Assembly: GCA_022566735.1 (NCBI GenBank)
Contig: JADFIG010000001.1
Coordinates: 496,001 to 560,000, forward strand
DNA from: Pseudomonadota bacterium
Lineage (GTDB): Bacteria > Pseudomonadota > Gammaproteobacteria > Burkholderiales > Burkholderiaceae_C
DNA length: 64,000 nt
Direction of reading: 5' to 3'
Shown here: positions 55,975-64,000 of the stretch, in pieces
Layout of the letters: each line of letters starts with the position of its first letter
Numbering within the stretch: position 1 is the stretch's first letter
Notes under the pieces: generated by a model
The model's database searches: none
What the model was told of the DNA's origin: nothing
The model's input: the letters and a program-made list of their open reading frames with translations, nothing else
Made by a program: the position numbers and the translations under genes

Positions 55975-57477
55975 TCAGTCCCCCGCTGCATCGTCTGCCG
56001 CCCTGGCACCCGCATTGGGCGACATGGCCCCGTCCGGGCGCCAGAAACCGTCGGTCACGCCCAGGGTCTTGCCCATGAAGTAACGCACGGCCAGGCTGCG
56101 GACCATGGCCTCGTGGCCCGCAGCGATGAGGGCGTCAATGTCCTGCTCGGGCAGCTTCAGCCGCGTGGGGATGGCGTTGAGCGCCTGCGCGCGCTCAGGC
56201 GCCAGGTCGCCGAAGGACAGCCGGGTCACGGTGAACTGAACGTCGTCGCAGCGCCAGCCGGGCTGCTGCGCGCGGATGCGGCCTTGCTCGTCGTCGGGCA
56301 GCTTGCAACGGTAGCGGATGGTGTCTTCCTGCCAGCGGCGGATCATCTGCACGAAGCTGTCGTAGCTCAGGCGCACATTGGTGTCGATGGCCGCGTCGAT
56401 GGCGGCCATGGCCAGGTCGACGCCGCTGGGACCATCCAGGTCCTGGTTCAAGTTGCCCGAGGGTTGCTGCCCGCCGTCGACCACCACAAAGAGCAGGTTG
56501 CGGATGCGGATGGCATCGCGCTCCGACCAGGGCGCATGGGGCGTGCCCATCAGCAGGTGGGATTGCTGGATGCTGCTGAGGCCGAAGTTGTCGCTCAGGC
56601 CGCCGTCGACGAGCTTGACGTAGCGGCCCGTGCTCAGGTCGCGGAAGTCCTGCAATGTCTGCAGCAGGGAGTGGGCCAGCATCGACTCGCCGAAAGCCAG
56701 GCCGTAGCTGTCCACCCAGTCGGGCAAGGGGGCGTGGCAGCGCTCGGGGTGTTTCTCCAGCACGACCGGGGTGAAGACGATGGGCACGGCCATCGAGGCC
56801 GCGACGGCTTCCGAGACGGGGACGCTGGAGAGGTCGCTGCACAGCGCGTCGAAGGCCCGCTGGTGGAAGGGGAAGGCGATGCGCTGGCGCAGGTTGGTGG
56901 CGTTGATCCACACGACGGGGCGCCCCTGGCGGCTCATCTGGGCGAAGGTGGCGCCCTTGAACACCGACTGCTCAAGCCAGGTGGGCAGCGTGCTGCGGTC
57001 GTTGAGGCCGCCCGACAGCAGGCGCCAGATGTTGCGGGGGTTGAGCAGGCTGGTGCGCAGCGTGCCCTCGCTGTCGCCCAGCAGGGCCACGCGGCGGAAC
57101 TCGGGCAGGCCGGCCTTGCCATGCAGACCGTAGTAGGCCGCGGTCATGGAGCCACCCGACACGCTGGTGATGAAGCGCACCTGGTCCAGCAGGGTGCCGC
57201 CCTCGCCATTGGGCAGGGTGCCCAGGCCTTGCAAGGCGCCCAGGGAGAAGGCGGCCGCGCGGGCGCCGCCCCCGGAAAACGACAGCATCACCGAGTTCTC
57301 GACCAGCGTGCCGGCAGGGTCGAGGGCGGAGGCTGGCGCTGGCGGTGACCCAGAGGGCGATGCAGAGGGCGGCGGGTCAGGCTGGCCGCGGTTGTGCGGC
57401 GCGCCCTCGACGCCCCCTGCGCAGGCCGTGAGCAGGAGGGCGGTCAGGAAGACCGCGAGGCGCCCCCGGAGGTGCAT
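55975..57477 (-). CDS. Patatin-like phospholipase, predicted lipoprotein
   Basis: A 500-residue lipid-acyl hydrolase. A lipoprotein signal peptide (LAVFLTALLLTAC, Cys19) and a Pro/Ser-rich linker precede the patatin domain: glycine-rich oxyanion loop LSFSGGGARAAAFSLGAL, nucleophile elbow FITSVSGGSMTAAYYG (Ser; first elbow Gly replaced by Ser) and catalytic Asp in KLVDGGLSDNFGLSS. ATG 57477 is chosen; the frame stays open to 57795 inside wrbA. It lies 5 bases after wrbA on the same strand. Likely acts on membrane lipids in the periplasm or outer membrane. Confidence 0.88.
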   Translation of the reverse strand: MHLRGRLAVFLTALLLTACAGGVEGAPHNRGQPDPPPSASPSGSPPAPASALDPAGTLVENSVMLSFSGGGARAAAFSLGALQGLGTLPNGEGGTLLDQVRFITSVSGGSMTAAYYGLHGKAGLPEFRRVALLGDSEGTLRTSLLNPRNIWRLLSGGLNDRSTLPTWLEQSVFKGATFAQMSRQGRPVVWINATNLRQRIAFPFHQRAFDALCSDLSSVPVSEAVAASMAVPIVFTPVVLEKHPERCHAPLPDWVDSYGLAFGESMLAHSLLQTLQDFRDLSTGRYVKLVDGGLSDNFGLSSIQQSHLLMGTPHAPWSERDAIRIRNLLFVVVDGGQQPSGNLNQDLDGPSGVDLAMAAIDAAIDTNVRLSYDSFVQMIRRWQEDTIRYRCKLPDDEQGRIRAQQPGWRCDDVQFTVTRLSFGDLAPERAQALNAIPTRLKLPEQDIDALIAAGHEAMVRSLAVRYFMGKTLGVTDGFWRPDGAMSPNAGARAADDAAGD

Positions 57478-57482
57478 GGCGC

Positions 57483-58085
57483 TCAGGCCGGGAAGAGCTT
57501 GTTGGCGGTTTCCGCGATCAGCCGGCCCTGGTGGCGTGCGCCCTCCAACTCGATGGCGCTGGGCTGGCGCTGCCCCTGGCCACCGGCGATGGTGGTGGCA
57601 CCGTAGGGGCTGCCGCCGACGATCTCGTCCAGCGTCATCTGGCCTTGGTGGCTGTAGGGCAGGCCCACGATGGTCATGCCGAAGTGCAGCAGGTTGGTGA
57701 TGATGGAGAACAGCGTGACTTCCTGCCCGCCGTGCTGTGTGGCCGTGGAGGTGAACGCCCCGCCGACCTTGCCGTGGAGGGCGCCGCGGGCCCACAGGCC
57801 GCCGGCCTGGTCGAGGAAGCTGGCCATCTGGGCGGGCATGCGGCCAAAGCGCGTCGGCGCGCCCACGATGATGGCGTCGTAGTGTTCGAGCTCGGCCACG
57901 GTCGCCACCGGGGCGGCCTGGTCCAGCTTGAAATGCGCGGACTTGGCGATCTCGGCGGGCACGGTTTCCGGCACGCGTTTGATGTCGACGGTGGCGCCGG
58001 CAGCGCGCGCGCCTTCGGCCACGGCCTGCGCCATGGTTTCGAGGTGACCGTAGGTGGAGTAGTAGAGGACGAGGACTTTGGACAT
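57483..58085 (-). CDS. wrbA: NAD(P)H:quinone oxidoreductase WrbA
   Basis: Flavodoxin-like tetrameric FMN enzyme that reduces quinones by two electrons. The 200-residue protein starts [20 protein letters not shown] (FMN phosphate loop) and contains [36 protein letters not shown] and [20 protein letters not shown]. The length matches the family. AAGGAGC precedes ATG 58085. It is divergent from rimO and probably cotranscribed with the patatin gene downstream. Confidence 0.96.
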   Translation of the reverse strand: MSKVLVLYYSTYGHLETMAQAVAEGARAAGATVDIKRVPETVPAEIAKSAHFKLDQAAPVATVAELEHYDAIIVGAPTRFGRMPAQMASFLDQAGGLWARGALHGKVGGAFTSTATQHGGQEVTLFSIITNLLHFGMTIVGLPYSHQGQMTLDEIVGGSPYGATTIAGGQGQRQPSAIELEGARHQGRLIAETANKLFPA

Positions 58086-58273
58086 GAAAGCTCCTTCAGG
58101 ATGGGGACGCCACGATGCAGCCCTTGCCGCTGTGCAAGCCTGCCCTGGCCATTCTGCGCATTGGCGGGGGATCCGGCTACAGGCCATTTGTCGGGTGCGT
58201 TGAAATCCACTGAACCCCGGTTGCCGGCGCCTTGGTCGCCACCGCCAGCCGATTTGCCGGACAATCTCGCCCC

Positions 58274-59692
58274 ATGAGCAGCGAAAACACCTCCACCAGC
58301 GGCACCGCAGCGGCCGCCGGCCCCGCCCCCAAGATCGGTTTCGTCTCCCTTGGGTGCCCGAAGGCCTTGACCGACTCCGAACTGATCCTGACCCAGCTGC
58401 GCGCCGAGGGCTACGAAACCAGCAAGACCTTCGCTGGCGCCGACCTGGTCATCGTCAACACCTGCGGCTTCATCGACGACGCCGTCAAGGAAAGCCTGGA
58501 CACCATCGGCGAGGCCCTGGCCGAAAACGGCAAAGTGATCGTCACCGGTTGCCTGGGCGCCAAAGCGGGTGCGGATGCGGGCAGCAACCTGGTGAAGGAC
58601 GTGCACCCCAGCGTGCTGGCCGTCACCGGCCCCCATGCCACGCAGGAGGTGATGGACGCCGTGCACCTGCATGTGCCCAAGCCCCACGACCCCTTCATCG
58701 ACCTGGTGCCCGAGGCGCGTGGCGTGGCTGGCATCAAGCTCACGCCCAGGCACTTCGCCTACCTGAAGATCAGCGAGGGCTGCAACCACCGCTGCAGCTT
58801 CTGCATCATCCCCAGCATGCGCGGCGATCTGGTCTCGCGCCCCATCGGGGAGGTGCTCAACGAAGCCCGCGCGCTGTTCGAGTCTGGCGTGAAGGAGCTG
58901 CTGGTCATCAGCCAGGACACCAGCGCCTACGGCGTGGACGTCAAGTACGTGACGGGTTTCTGGGACGGCAAGCCGGTCAAGACCCGCATGCTCGACCTCG
59001 TGGCCCAACTCGGAGAACTGGCCAAGGCCCACGGCGCCTGGGTGCGCCTGCACTACGTCTACCCCTACCCGCACGTGGACGACGTCATCCCGCTGATGGC
59101 CGAAGGCCTGGTGCTGCCTTACCTGGACGTGCCCTTCCAGCACGCCCACCCCGACGTGCTCAAGCGCATGAAGCGCCCGGCCAATGGCGAGAAGAACCTC
59201 GACCGCCTGCGCCGCTGGCGCGAGATCTGCCCGGAGATCGTGGTGCGCTCGACCTTCATCGCCGGCTTCCCCGGTGAAACCGAGGCCGAGTTCGCCCACC
59301 TGCTGGACTTCCTGAAGGAAGCCGAGATCGACCGCGCCGGCTGCTTCGCCTACTCGCCCATCGACGGCGCGCCGGCCAACGAGCTGCCCGGCGCCTTGCC
59401 CGACGAGGTCCGCGAAGAGCGCCGCGCCCGCTTCATGGAAGTGGCCGAGGCCGTGTCGATCGCCAAGCTGCAGCGCCGTGTGGGCGCGACCATGCAGGTG
59501 CTGGTGGACAGCGCCCCGGCCCTGGGCCGCAAGGGCGGTGTGGGCCGCACCTACGCCGATGCGCCCGAGATCGACGGCACCGTGCGCCTGCTGCCGCCCG
59601 AGAAGGCCAGCAAGACGCTGAAGGTGGGCGAGTTCACGCGCACCCGCATCGTGGCCGTCGAAGGCCATGACCTGATCGGCATGCCGATCTGA
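58274..59692 (+). CDS. rimO: Ribosomal protein S12 methylthiotransferase RimO
   Basis: Radical-SAM enzyme adding a methylthio group to an aspartate of ribosomal protein S12. The 472-residue protein has an N-terminal UPF0004 domain with three cluster cysteines ([32 protein letters not shown]), the radical-SAM CxxxCxxC motif in [17 protein letters not shown], and a C-terminal TRAM domain. The extended hinge segment after the first domain, including [20 protein letters not shown], is typical of RimO rather than MiaB. ATG 58274 is preferred. The next gene follows after 14 bases. Confidence 0.96.
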   Translation: MSSENTSTSGTAAAAGPAPKIGFVSLGCPKALTDSELILTQLRAEGYETSKTFAGADLVIVNTCGFIDDAVKESLDTIGEALAENGKVIVTGCLGAKAGADAGSNLVKDVHPSVLAVTGPHATQEVMDAVHLHVPKPHDPFIDLVPEARGVAGIKLTPRHFAYLKISEGCNHRCSFCIIPSMRGDLVSRPIGEVLNEARALFESGVKELLVISQDTSAYGVDVKYVTGFWDGKPVKTRMLDLVAQLGELAKAHGAWVRLHYVYPYPHVDDVIPLMAEGLVLPYLDVPFQHAHPDVLKRMKRPANGEKNLDRLRRWREICPEIVVRSTFIAGFPGETEAEFAHLLDFLKEAEIDRAGCFAYSPIDGAPANELPGALPDEVREERRARFMEVAEAVSIAKLQRRVGATMQVLVDSAPALGRKGGVGRTYADAPEIDGTVRLLPPEKASKTLKVGEFTRTRIVAVEGHDLIGMPI

Positions 59693-59706
59693 AGAGGAGG
59701 GTGGGG

Positions 59707-60945
59707 ATGTCGTCGCGCAGCCAGCCACGCAGTCTCAGCGAGGCCGCCACCGACCTCATCCACCACCCCTACGAGGCCCCCGGCGGTTTCCGCTCGGTCC
59801 AGCCGGGCGTGTTCAAGGCCTCCACCGTCGTCTTCGAAGACACGGCCGCGCTGCGCAGCCGTGAGTGGAAGGACAAGAGCGGCTACACCTACGGCCTGCA
59901 CGGCACGCCCACCACCTTCGTGCTGGAAGAGCGCCTGGCCACGCTGGAAGGCGGCTTGCAGACGCTGCTGGCGCCCTCGGGCCTGGCCGCCATCGCCCTG
60001 GTCGGCATGGCCCTGCTGAAGGCGGGTGACGAGCTGCTGCTGCCCGACAACGTCTACGGACCCAGCCGCGACTTCGCACGCCACGAGCTGGCGCAGTGGG
60101 GCATCGTCACGGTGTTCTATGACCCGCTGGACGCGGCCTCGCTGGCCAGCGCCCTCAGCCCGCGCACCAAGCTGGTCTGGCTGGAAGCAGCGGGCTCCGT
60201 CACGCTGGAGTTCCCTGACCTGGGCGGCCTGCTGCGCGTGCTGCGCGAGCACCCGGACGTGGTCGTGGCGCTGGACAACACCTGGGGCGCGGGCCTGGCC
60301 TTCAACCCCTTCGAGCTGGGCGTGGTGGCACCTGCCGTGCGCGGCGACACCCGCGGCGTGGACATCTCCGTGCATGCCCTGACCAAATACCCCTCGGGCG
60401 GTGGCGATGTGCTGATGGGCGCGGTCCTCACGCGCGACGAGGGCCTGCACCTGCGCCTCAAGCTCACCCACATGCGCCTGGGGCTGGGCGTGGGCCTCAA
60501 CGACGTCGAGCTGCTGCTGCGCGGCCTGCCGAGCATGGCCCTGCGCTATGCCGCGCACGACGCATCGACCCGGCAGATCGCCGCCTGGCTGCAAGGCCGC
60601 CCCGAGCTGGCCCGCGTGCTGCACCCGGCGCTGCCAGGCTCGCCCGGCCATGCGCATTGGCAGGCGCACTGCACGGCGGCGGCGGGGCTGGTGTCGATGG
60701 TGTTCGACGGGGGGCGCTTCTCGTCGGCCCAGGTGGACGGCTTCGTGGACGCCCTGCGGGTGTTCAAGATCGGCTATTCCTGGGGCGGGCCGCTCAGCCT
60801 GGTCATGCCCTATGGCCTCCAGGGCATGCGCCGCTTTGGCGCCCTGGCCGGGCAGGGCGGCACGCTGGTGCGCCTGGCCATCGGCCTGGAGGACACGGGT
60901 GCCTTGATCGCCGACCTGGACCAGGCCTTCGCGGCACTGCGCTGA
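59707..60945 (+). CDS. metC: Cystathionine beta-lyase-like PLP enzyme
   Basis: Cys/Met-metabolism PLP-dependent enzyme, 412 residues. PLP-binding features are GYTYGLHGTPTTFVLEERLA (substrate/PLP tyrosines), LLAPSGLAAIALVGMALL, VVALDNTWGAGLAFNPF and the Schiff-base lysine in SVHALTKYPSGGGDVLMG. Sequence RYAAHDASTRQIAAWL and the Trp-Gly pair near the C-terminus (GYSWGGPLSLVM) are typical of bacterial cystathionine beta-lyase. AGGAGG lies five bases before ATG 59707. It follows rimO on the same strand. Gamma-lyase activity cannot be excluded. Confidence 0.87.
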   Translation: MSSRSQPRSLSEAATDLIHHPYEAPGGFRSVQPGVFKASTVVFEDTAALRSREWKDKSGYTYGLHGTPTTFVLEERLATLEGGLQTLLAPSGLAAIALVGMALLKAGDELLLPDNVYGPSRDFARHELAQWGIVTVFYDPLDAASLASALSPRTKLVWLEAAGSVTLEFPDLGGLLRVLREHPDVVVALDNTWGAGLAFNPFELGVVAPAVRGDTRGVDISVHALTKYPSGGGDVLMGAVLTRDEGLHLRLKLTHMRLGLGVGLNDVELLLRGLPSMALRYAAHDASTRQIAAWLQGRPELARVLHPALPGSPGHAHWQAHCTAAAGLVSMVFDGGRFSSAQVDGFVDALRVFKIGYSWGGPLSLVMPYGLQGMRRFGALAGQGGTLVRLAIGLEDTGALIADLDQAFAALR

Positions 60946-60972
60946 GGCGCTTGGGCCGATGGGGCAGGGCGC

Positions 60973-61437
60973 TCAGTCCTTGCCCGCCGAGGAGACCTTG
61001 TGCCGCATCAGGCGGCCCTTTTCGCGCTCCCAGTCGCGGTCCTTGATGGTGTTGCGCTTGTCGTGCTCGGCCTTGCCCTTGGCCAAGGCGATCTCCGCCT
61101 TCACGCGGCCGTCCTTCCAGTGCAGGTTCAGCGGCACGAGGGTGTAGCCCTTTTGCTCGGTCTTGCCGACCAGGCGGCGTATCTGCTCGCGGTGCATCAG
61201 CAGTTTCTTGATGCGGTCGGCGTCCGGGCGGACATGGGTGGACGCCGAGCGCAGCGCGTTGATGCGCAGGCCGATCAGGAACAACTCGCCGTTCTTGATG
61301 ACCACGTAGCCGTCGGTCATCTGCACCTGGCCCTCGCGGATGGCCTTGACCTCCCAGCCCTCCAGCACGACGCCCGCCTCGAAGCGTTCCTCGATGTGGT
61401 AATTGAAAAGGGCTTTGCGGTTTTCTGCGATGGACAT
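60973..61437 (-). CDS. smpB: SsrA-binding protein SmpB
   Basis: tmRNA partner for trans-translation on stalled ribosomes. The 154-residue protein contains [60 protein letters not shown] and [20 protein letters not shown], then a basic C-terminal tail. ATG 61437 (MSIAEN) is chosen over an upstream in-frame ATG at 61461. It is divergent from the RatA gene, with about 60 bases between starts, and converges on metC. Confidence 0.98.
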   Translation of the reverse strand: MSIAENRKALFNYHIEERFEAGVVLEGWEVKAIREGQVQMTDGYVVIKNGELFLIGLRINALRSASTHVRPDADRIKKLLMHREQIRRLVGKTEQKGYTLVPLNLHWKDGRVKAEIALAKGKAEHDKRNTIKDRDWEREKGRLMRHKVSSAGKD

Positions 61438-61499
61438 GGGCGATGGGGTCAAAGGAGACAAGGCATCGCCCGCAGGCGTCCTTAAAATACCGACATTCT

Positions 61500-61979
61500 A
61501 TGAAGCACGTGCACAAGTCCGTCTTGCTCTGGTACTCACCCCGTGAAATGTACGGGCTGGTGACCGGGATTCAAGACTATCCACAGTTCCTGCCCTGGTG
61601 CGAGCGCGCCGACGTCCTGCAGACGCACGACGACGGGGTCACGGCCCGGCTGCACATCGCGTTTGCCGGCGTGCACCAGGCCTTCACCACACGCAACGTC
61701 CAGATGCCCGGCCACAGCGTGGTCATGAGCCTGATCGACGGGCCGTTCTCCAGGCTGGAGGGCACCTGGCGCTTCCTGCCGCTGAACAAGCCGGGGCAGC
61801 CGCCCGTGGAGGGCCACGACCCGATCGACGCGCCCGCGTGCAAGGTCGAGTTCTCGCTGCACTACGCGTTCGCCAGCAAGACCTTGTCGCTGGTGGTCAG
61901 CCCGGTGTTCGACCGCATCGCCAACACCTTCGTCGAGGCCTTCGTCAAGCGCGCGGAGCAGGTCCATGGCCCACGCTGA
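61500..61979 (+). CDS. RatA/Coq10-type START-domain protein
   Basis: A 159-residue polyketide-cyclase/START-fold protein of the RatA group, annotated variously as ribosome-association toxin or ubiquinone-binding Coq10-like. Landmarks are HKSVLLWYSPREMYGLVTGI, DYPQFLPWCERADVL and the C-terminal SPVFDRIANTFVEAFVKRAE helix. ATG 61500 is chosen on length. The rnfH gene overlaps its last 14 bases, the ratA-rnfH pairing found widely in proteobacteria. Whether it is toxic or acts with quinones cannot be told here. Confidence 0.9.
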   Translation: MKHVHKSVLLWYSPREMYGLVTGIQDYPQFLPWCERADVLQTHDDGVTARLHIAFAGVHQAFTTRNVQMPGHSVVMSLIDGPFSRLEGTWRFLPLNKPGQPPVEGHDPIDAPACKVEFSLHYAFASKTLSLVVSPVFDRIANTFVEAFVKRAEQVHGPR

Positions 61980-62352
61980 AGGCCCGGACACCCGCGGCGG
62001 CACCATCGAGGTGGACGTGGCCGTGGGCGTGGCCCCTCGGGATGTCCGCGTGCAGCGCCTGCGTGTGCCCGTGGGCAGCACGGTGCGCGATGCCTTGCGG
62101 GCCAGCGGCTGGCTGAACCAGCTGTCCGACCTCAGCGAGGACACCCTGGCTTCGGGGCAGTGGTCGGTGGGCGTGTGGGGACGGCGTGAGCGTCCCGGCC
62201 ATGTGCTGCGCGAGCGCGACCGCATCGAGGTCGTGCGGGGCCTGCTGGTGGACCCGAAAGAGGCGCGCCGCGTGCGCTACCGAGCCCAGGGGGAGAAGCT
62301 GCCGCGGGGCATCCACCGGCCCCCATCGGGGGTGCCCCGGCAGCGGGGCTGA
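61966..62352 (+). CDS. rnfH: RnfH-family ubiquitin-like protein
   Basis: A 128-residue protein with a beta-grasp (ubiquitin-like) fold. VDVAVGVAPRDVRVQRLRVP and VGSTVRDALRASGWL at the start, SVGVWGRRERPGHVLRERDR and VVRGLLVDPKEARRVRYRAQ are family features. Its function is unknown, though it is usually linked to RatA, with which it overlaps by 14 bases. A hairpin (CGCCCGG/CCGGGCG, 62354-62377) right after the stop could end transcription, but lacks a T run. Confidence 0.9.
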   Translation: MAHAEGPDTRGGTIEVDVAVGVAPRDVRVQRLRVPVGSTVRDALRASGWLNQLSDLSEDTLASGQWSVGVWGRRERPGHVLRERDRIEVVRGLLVDPKEARRVRYRAQGEKLPRGIHRPPSGVPRQRG

Positions 62353-62391
62353 ACGCCCGGGGCCTGGCTGCCGGGCGTGGGCCGGGCGGCC

Positions 62392-62919
62392 TCACTTGCC
62401 GCAGTTGGACTGGATGGCTTCCTGGGTGCGCTGCAGTTCTTCGGCGCGGGTCTGGTCGTCGAGGAACTCGCGTTCACCCTTGGCATTGGTGCGGGCGATG
62501 CGCATGCCGTCCTTGAGCGAGCGCTCGTAGCTGCGGGCACGGTCGCAGTTCTCGGCGCGGACCTTGGCTTGCTTCTCGTCCTCGACCTTCTGGCGGGCCT
62601 GCTTCTCTTCGTCGGCCTTCTTGCGCTTGGCGTCCAGTTCGGCGTCGATGGCCTTGGCCGATGCACCGGGGGCCGCGGGCGCGCTGGCTGCCGAGGCCGC
62701 GTCCACAGGGCGCACCACGGCCCGTGCGGTGGGCGTCGGGCGGCTGAGGATGGCGCTTTCGGGCGTCCCGGCCGGCGGCGGTCGGTCGCTGTACTGGATG
62801 GCGCCGCTGGCGTCGCGCCACTTCCATTGCACGCCTGCGAGGGCGCTCGACGAGGCCAGGGCCAGCATCACCAGGCCTGCGCACGCCAGGCCGCTCACGG
62901 CGGGGGTCGGGATTTTCAT
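62392..62919 (-). CDS. DUF4124-domain exported protein
   Basis: A 175-residue protein with a signal peptide (LACAGLVMLALASSSALA), a short DUF4124 domain (VQWKWRDASGAIQYSDRPPP), an Ala/Pro-rich linker and a charged coiled-coil C-terminus (KRKKADEEKQARQKVEDEKQ). Two cysteines in the C-terminal part (ENCDRA, QSNCGK) could form a disulphide. The family is common in Burkholderiales and its function is unknown. It is divergent from guaB. Confidence 0.85.
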   Translation of the reverse strand: MKIPTPAVSGLACAGLVMLALASSSALAGVQWKWRDASGAIQYSDRPPPAGTPESAILSRPTPTARAVVRPVDAASAASAPAAPGASAKAIDAELDAKRKKADEEKQARQKVEDEKQAKVRAENCDRARSYERSLKDGMRIARTNAKGEREFLDDQTRAEELQRTQEAIQSNCGK

Positions 62920-63015
62920 GTCGTGCAGTGTAGCGGCGGCGGTTTGACGGGATGCAGCAGAAATCGCGCATTCCTCCTCGGGATCCCCGGGCGGCGAGGG
63001 GGCCGCGGCTGTGCG

Positions 63016-63021
63016 TATAAT
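63016..63021 (+). promoter_or_regulatory. guaB: Consensus -10 box of guaB
   Basis: A perfect TATAAT lies 25 bases before the guaB start codon. No clear -35 hexamer is seen at the normal distance. Confidence 0.5.
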
Positions 63022-63046
63022 CCGCTTTTGCGTCTGGAGCCCGTTC

Positions 63047-64000
63047 ATGCGCCTGCTTGGTAAAGCCCTCACGTTCGACGACGTGTTGTTGGTGCCCGCA
63101 TATTCTCAGGTGTTGCCCCGCGACACCTCGCTGGCCACCCGTCTGTCCCGCAACATCCAACTGAATCTGCCGCTGGTGTCCGCCGCCATGGACACGGTCA
63201 CAGAGTCTCGCCTGGCGATCGCCATCGCGCAGGAGGGTGGCATCGGGATCATCCACAAGAACCTCAGCCCGAAGCAGCAGGCCGCCGAAGTGGCCCGCGT
63301 CAAGCGCTACGAATCGGGCGTGCTGCGTGACCCCATCACGATCTCTTCGGGCGTCAAGGTCCGCGACGTGATCGAGCTGTCCCGCCAGCATGGCATCTCC
63401 GGCTTCCCGGTGGTCGATGAAGGCAAGGTGGTCGGCATCGTGACCGGCCGTGACCTGCGCTTCGAAACCCGCCTGGACGCCCCGGTGCGCGAGATCATGA
63501 CCCCGCGCGAGCGCCTGATCACCGTCAAGGACGGCGCCAGCCTGGCCGAGGCCAAGTCGCTGATGCACAAGCACAAGCTGGAGCGCGTGCTGATGGTCAG
63601 CGATGCCTTCGAGCTGCGCGGCGTCTTCACCGTCAAGGACATCACCAAGCAGACCACCTTCCCCAACGCCGCCCGCGATGCCCACGGCAAGCTGCGCGTC
63701 GGCGCGGCCGTCGGCGTGGGTGAGGGCACCGAAGAGCGCGTCGAGTTGCTGGTCAAGGCCGGCGTGGACGCCCTGGTGGTGGACACCGCGCACGGCCACA
63801 GCCACGGCGTGATCGAGCGCGTGCGCTGGGTCAAGAAGAACTTCCCGCAGGTCGACGTCATCGGCGGCAACATCGCCACCGGCGCCGCCGCCCTGGCCCT
63901 GGTCGAGGCCGGCGCCGACGGCGTCAAGGTCGGCATCGGCCCTGGCTCCATCTGCACCACCCGCATCGTCGCTGGCGTGGGCGTGCCCCAGATCATGGCC
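63047..64000 (+). CDS. guaB: IMP dehydrogenase, N-terminal part (3' truncated by window edge)
   Basis: Oxidises IMP to XMP with NAD, the first committed step to GMP. The open frame runs off the right edge; 318 of about 490 residues are visible. They include the start [40 protein letters not shown], two CBS motifs (about 95-205), [20 protein letters not shown] and the catalytic loop [18 protein letters not shown] with the active-site cysteine. ATG 63047 is preceded by TGGAG. purA at the other end of the window draws on the same IMP branch point. Confidence 0.98.
   Translation, partial: MRLLGKALTFDDVLLVPAYSQVLPRDTSLATRLSRNIQLNLPLVSAAMDTVTESRLAIAIAQEGGIGIIHKNLSPKQQAAEVARVKRYESGVLRDPITISSGVKVRDVIELSRQHGISGFPVVDEGKVVGIVTGRDLRFETRLDAPVREIMTPRERLITVKDGASLAEAKSLMHKHKLERVLMVSDAFELRGVFTVKDITKQTTFPNAARDAHGKLRVGAAVGVGEGTEERVELLVKAGVDALVVDTAHGHSHGVIERVRWVKKNFPQVDVIGGNIATGAAALALVEAGADGVKVGIGPGSICTTRIVAGVGVPQIMA

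Overview
The window is GC-rich (mostly two-thirds G+C by eye) and densely packed with housekeeping genes. The gene order and protein sequences point to a betaproteobacterium of the order Burkholderiales, probably near Comamonadaceae/Sphaerotilaceae. Supporting signs are purA followed by a phosphoribosyltransferase, tRNA-Leu and rnr; the block rpsB-tsf-pyrH-frr-uppS-cdsA-dxr-rseP-bamA-skp-lpxD-fabZ-lpxA-lpxB-rnhB; and a gcvTHP operon behind a tandem glycine riboswitch. Genus is not claimed. No insertion sequence, prophage, CRISPR array or rRNA was seen.

Layout. 1-2.4 kb: 3' part of purA, a phosphoribosyltransferase, and two identical tRNA-Leu(CAG) genes on the minus strand separated by about 490 bp of noncoding, repeat-bearing DNA. 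2.5-20.8 kb (plus strand): RNase R, then ribosomal/translation genes, UMP kinase, isoprenoid and phospholipid synthesis, outer-membrane assembly and lipid A synthesis, RNase HII and an rRNA methyltransferase. 20.9-28.6 kb: a Bax-inhibitor-1-like membrane protein, then on the minus strand dnaB, rplI, rpsR, priB, rpsF, an HPP-CBS membrane protein and ppsA, with ppsR divergent. 29.6-37.6 kb (minus): an orphan hybrid histidine kinase and gcvP-gcvH-gcvT with its riboswitch. 37.7-43.6 kb: a TRAP dicarboxylate-type transporter (dctM, dctQ, dctP) divergent from a sensor kinase/response regulator pair; the regulator is frameshifted at a G8 tract. 43.6-46.6 kb: lipoprotein, M48-like protease with a damaged zinc motif, lipoprotein. 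46.6-49.0 kb (minus): arfB, a TIGR01777-type epimerase and a short-chain dehydrogenase.

49.1-57.5 kb is the most accessory-looking part. On the plus strand sit an exported DUF4331 protein, a small lipoprotein, a TPR protein and a HupE/UreJ-like membrane protein with an EF-hand loop. Convergent to them are a fasciclin-domain secreted protein, an ECF sigma factor and its single-pass anti-sigma factor. The DUF4331 operon and the fasciclin operon are preceded by the same bipartite element, GCATCCG-N13-TGCGTAAGG, with identical spacing and similar distance to the start codon. I read this as the promoter of the local ECF sigma factor, joining both operons into one envelope regulon. This inference is the best candidate for an undescribed system here.

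57.5-64 kb: WrbA, RimO, a PLP-dependent cystathionine lyase-like enzyme, SmpB, a RatA-type START protein, RnfH, a DUF4124 protein and the 5' part of guaB.

Functions are assigned from protein motifs and gene order read by eye; no database search was run.
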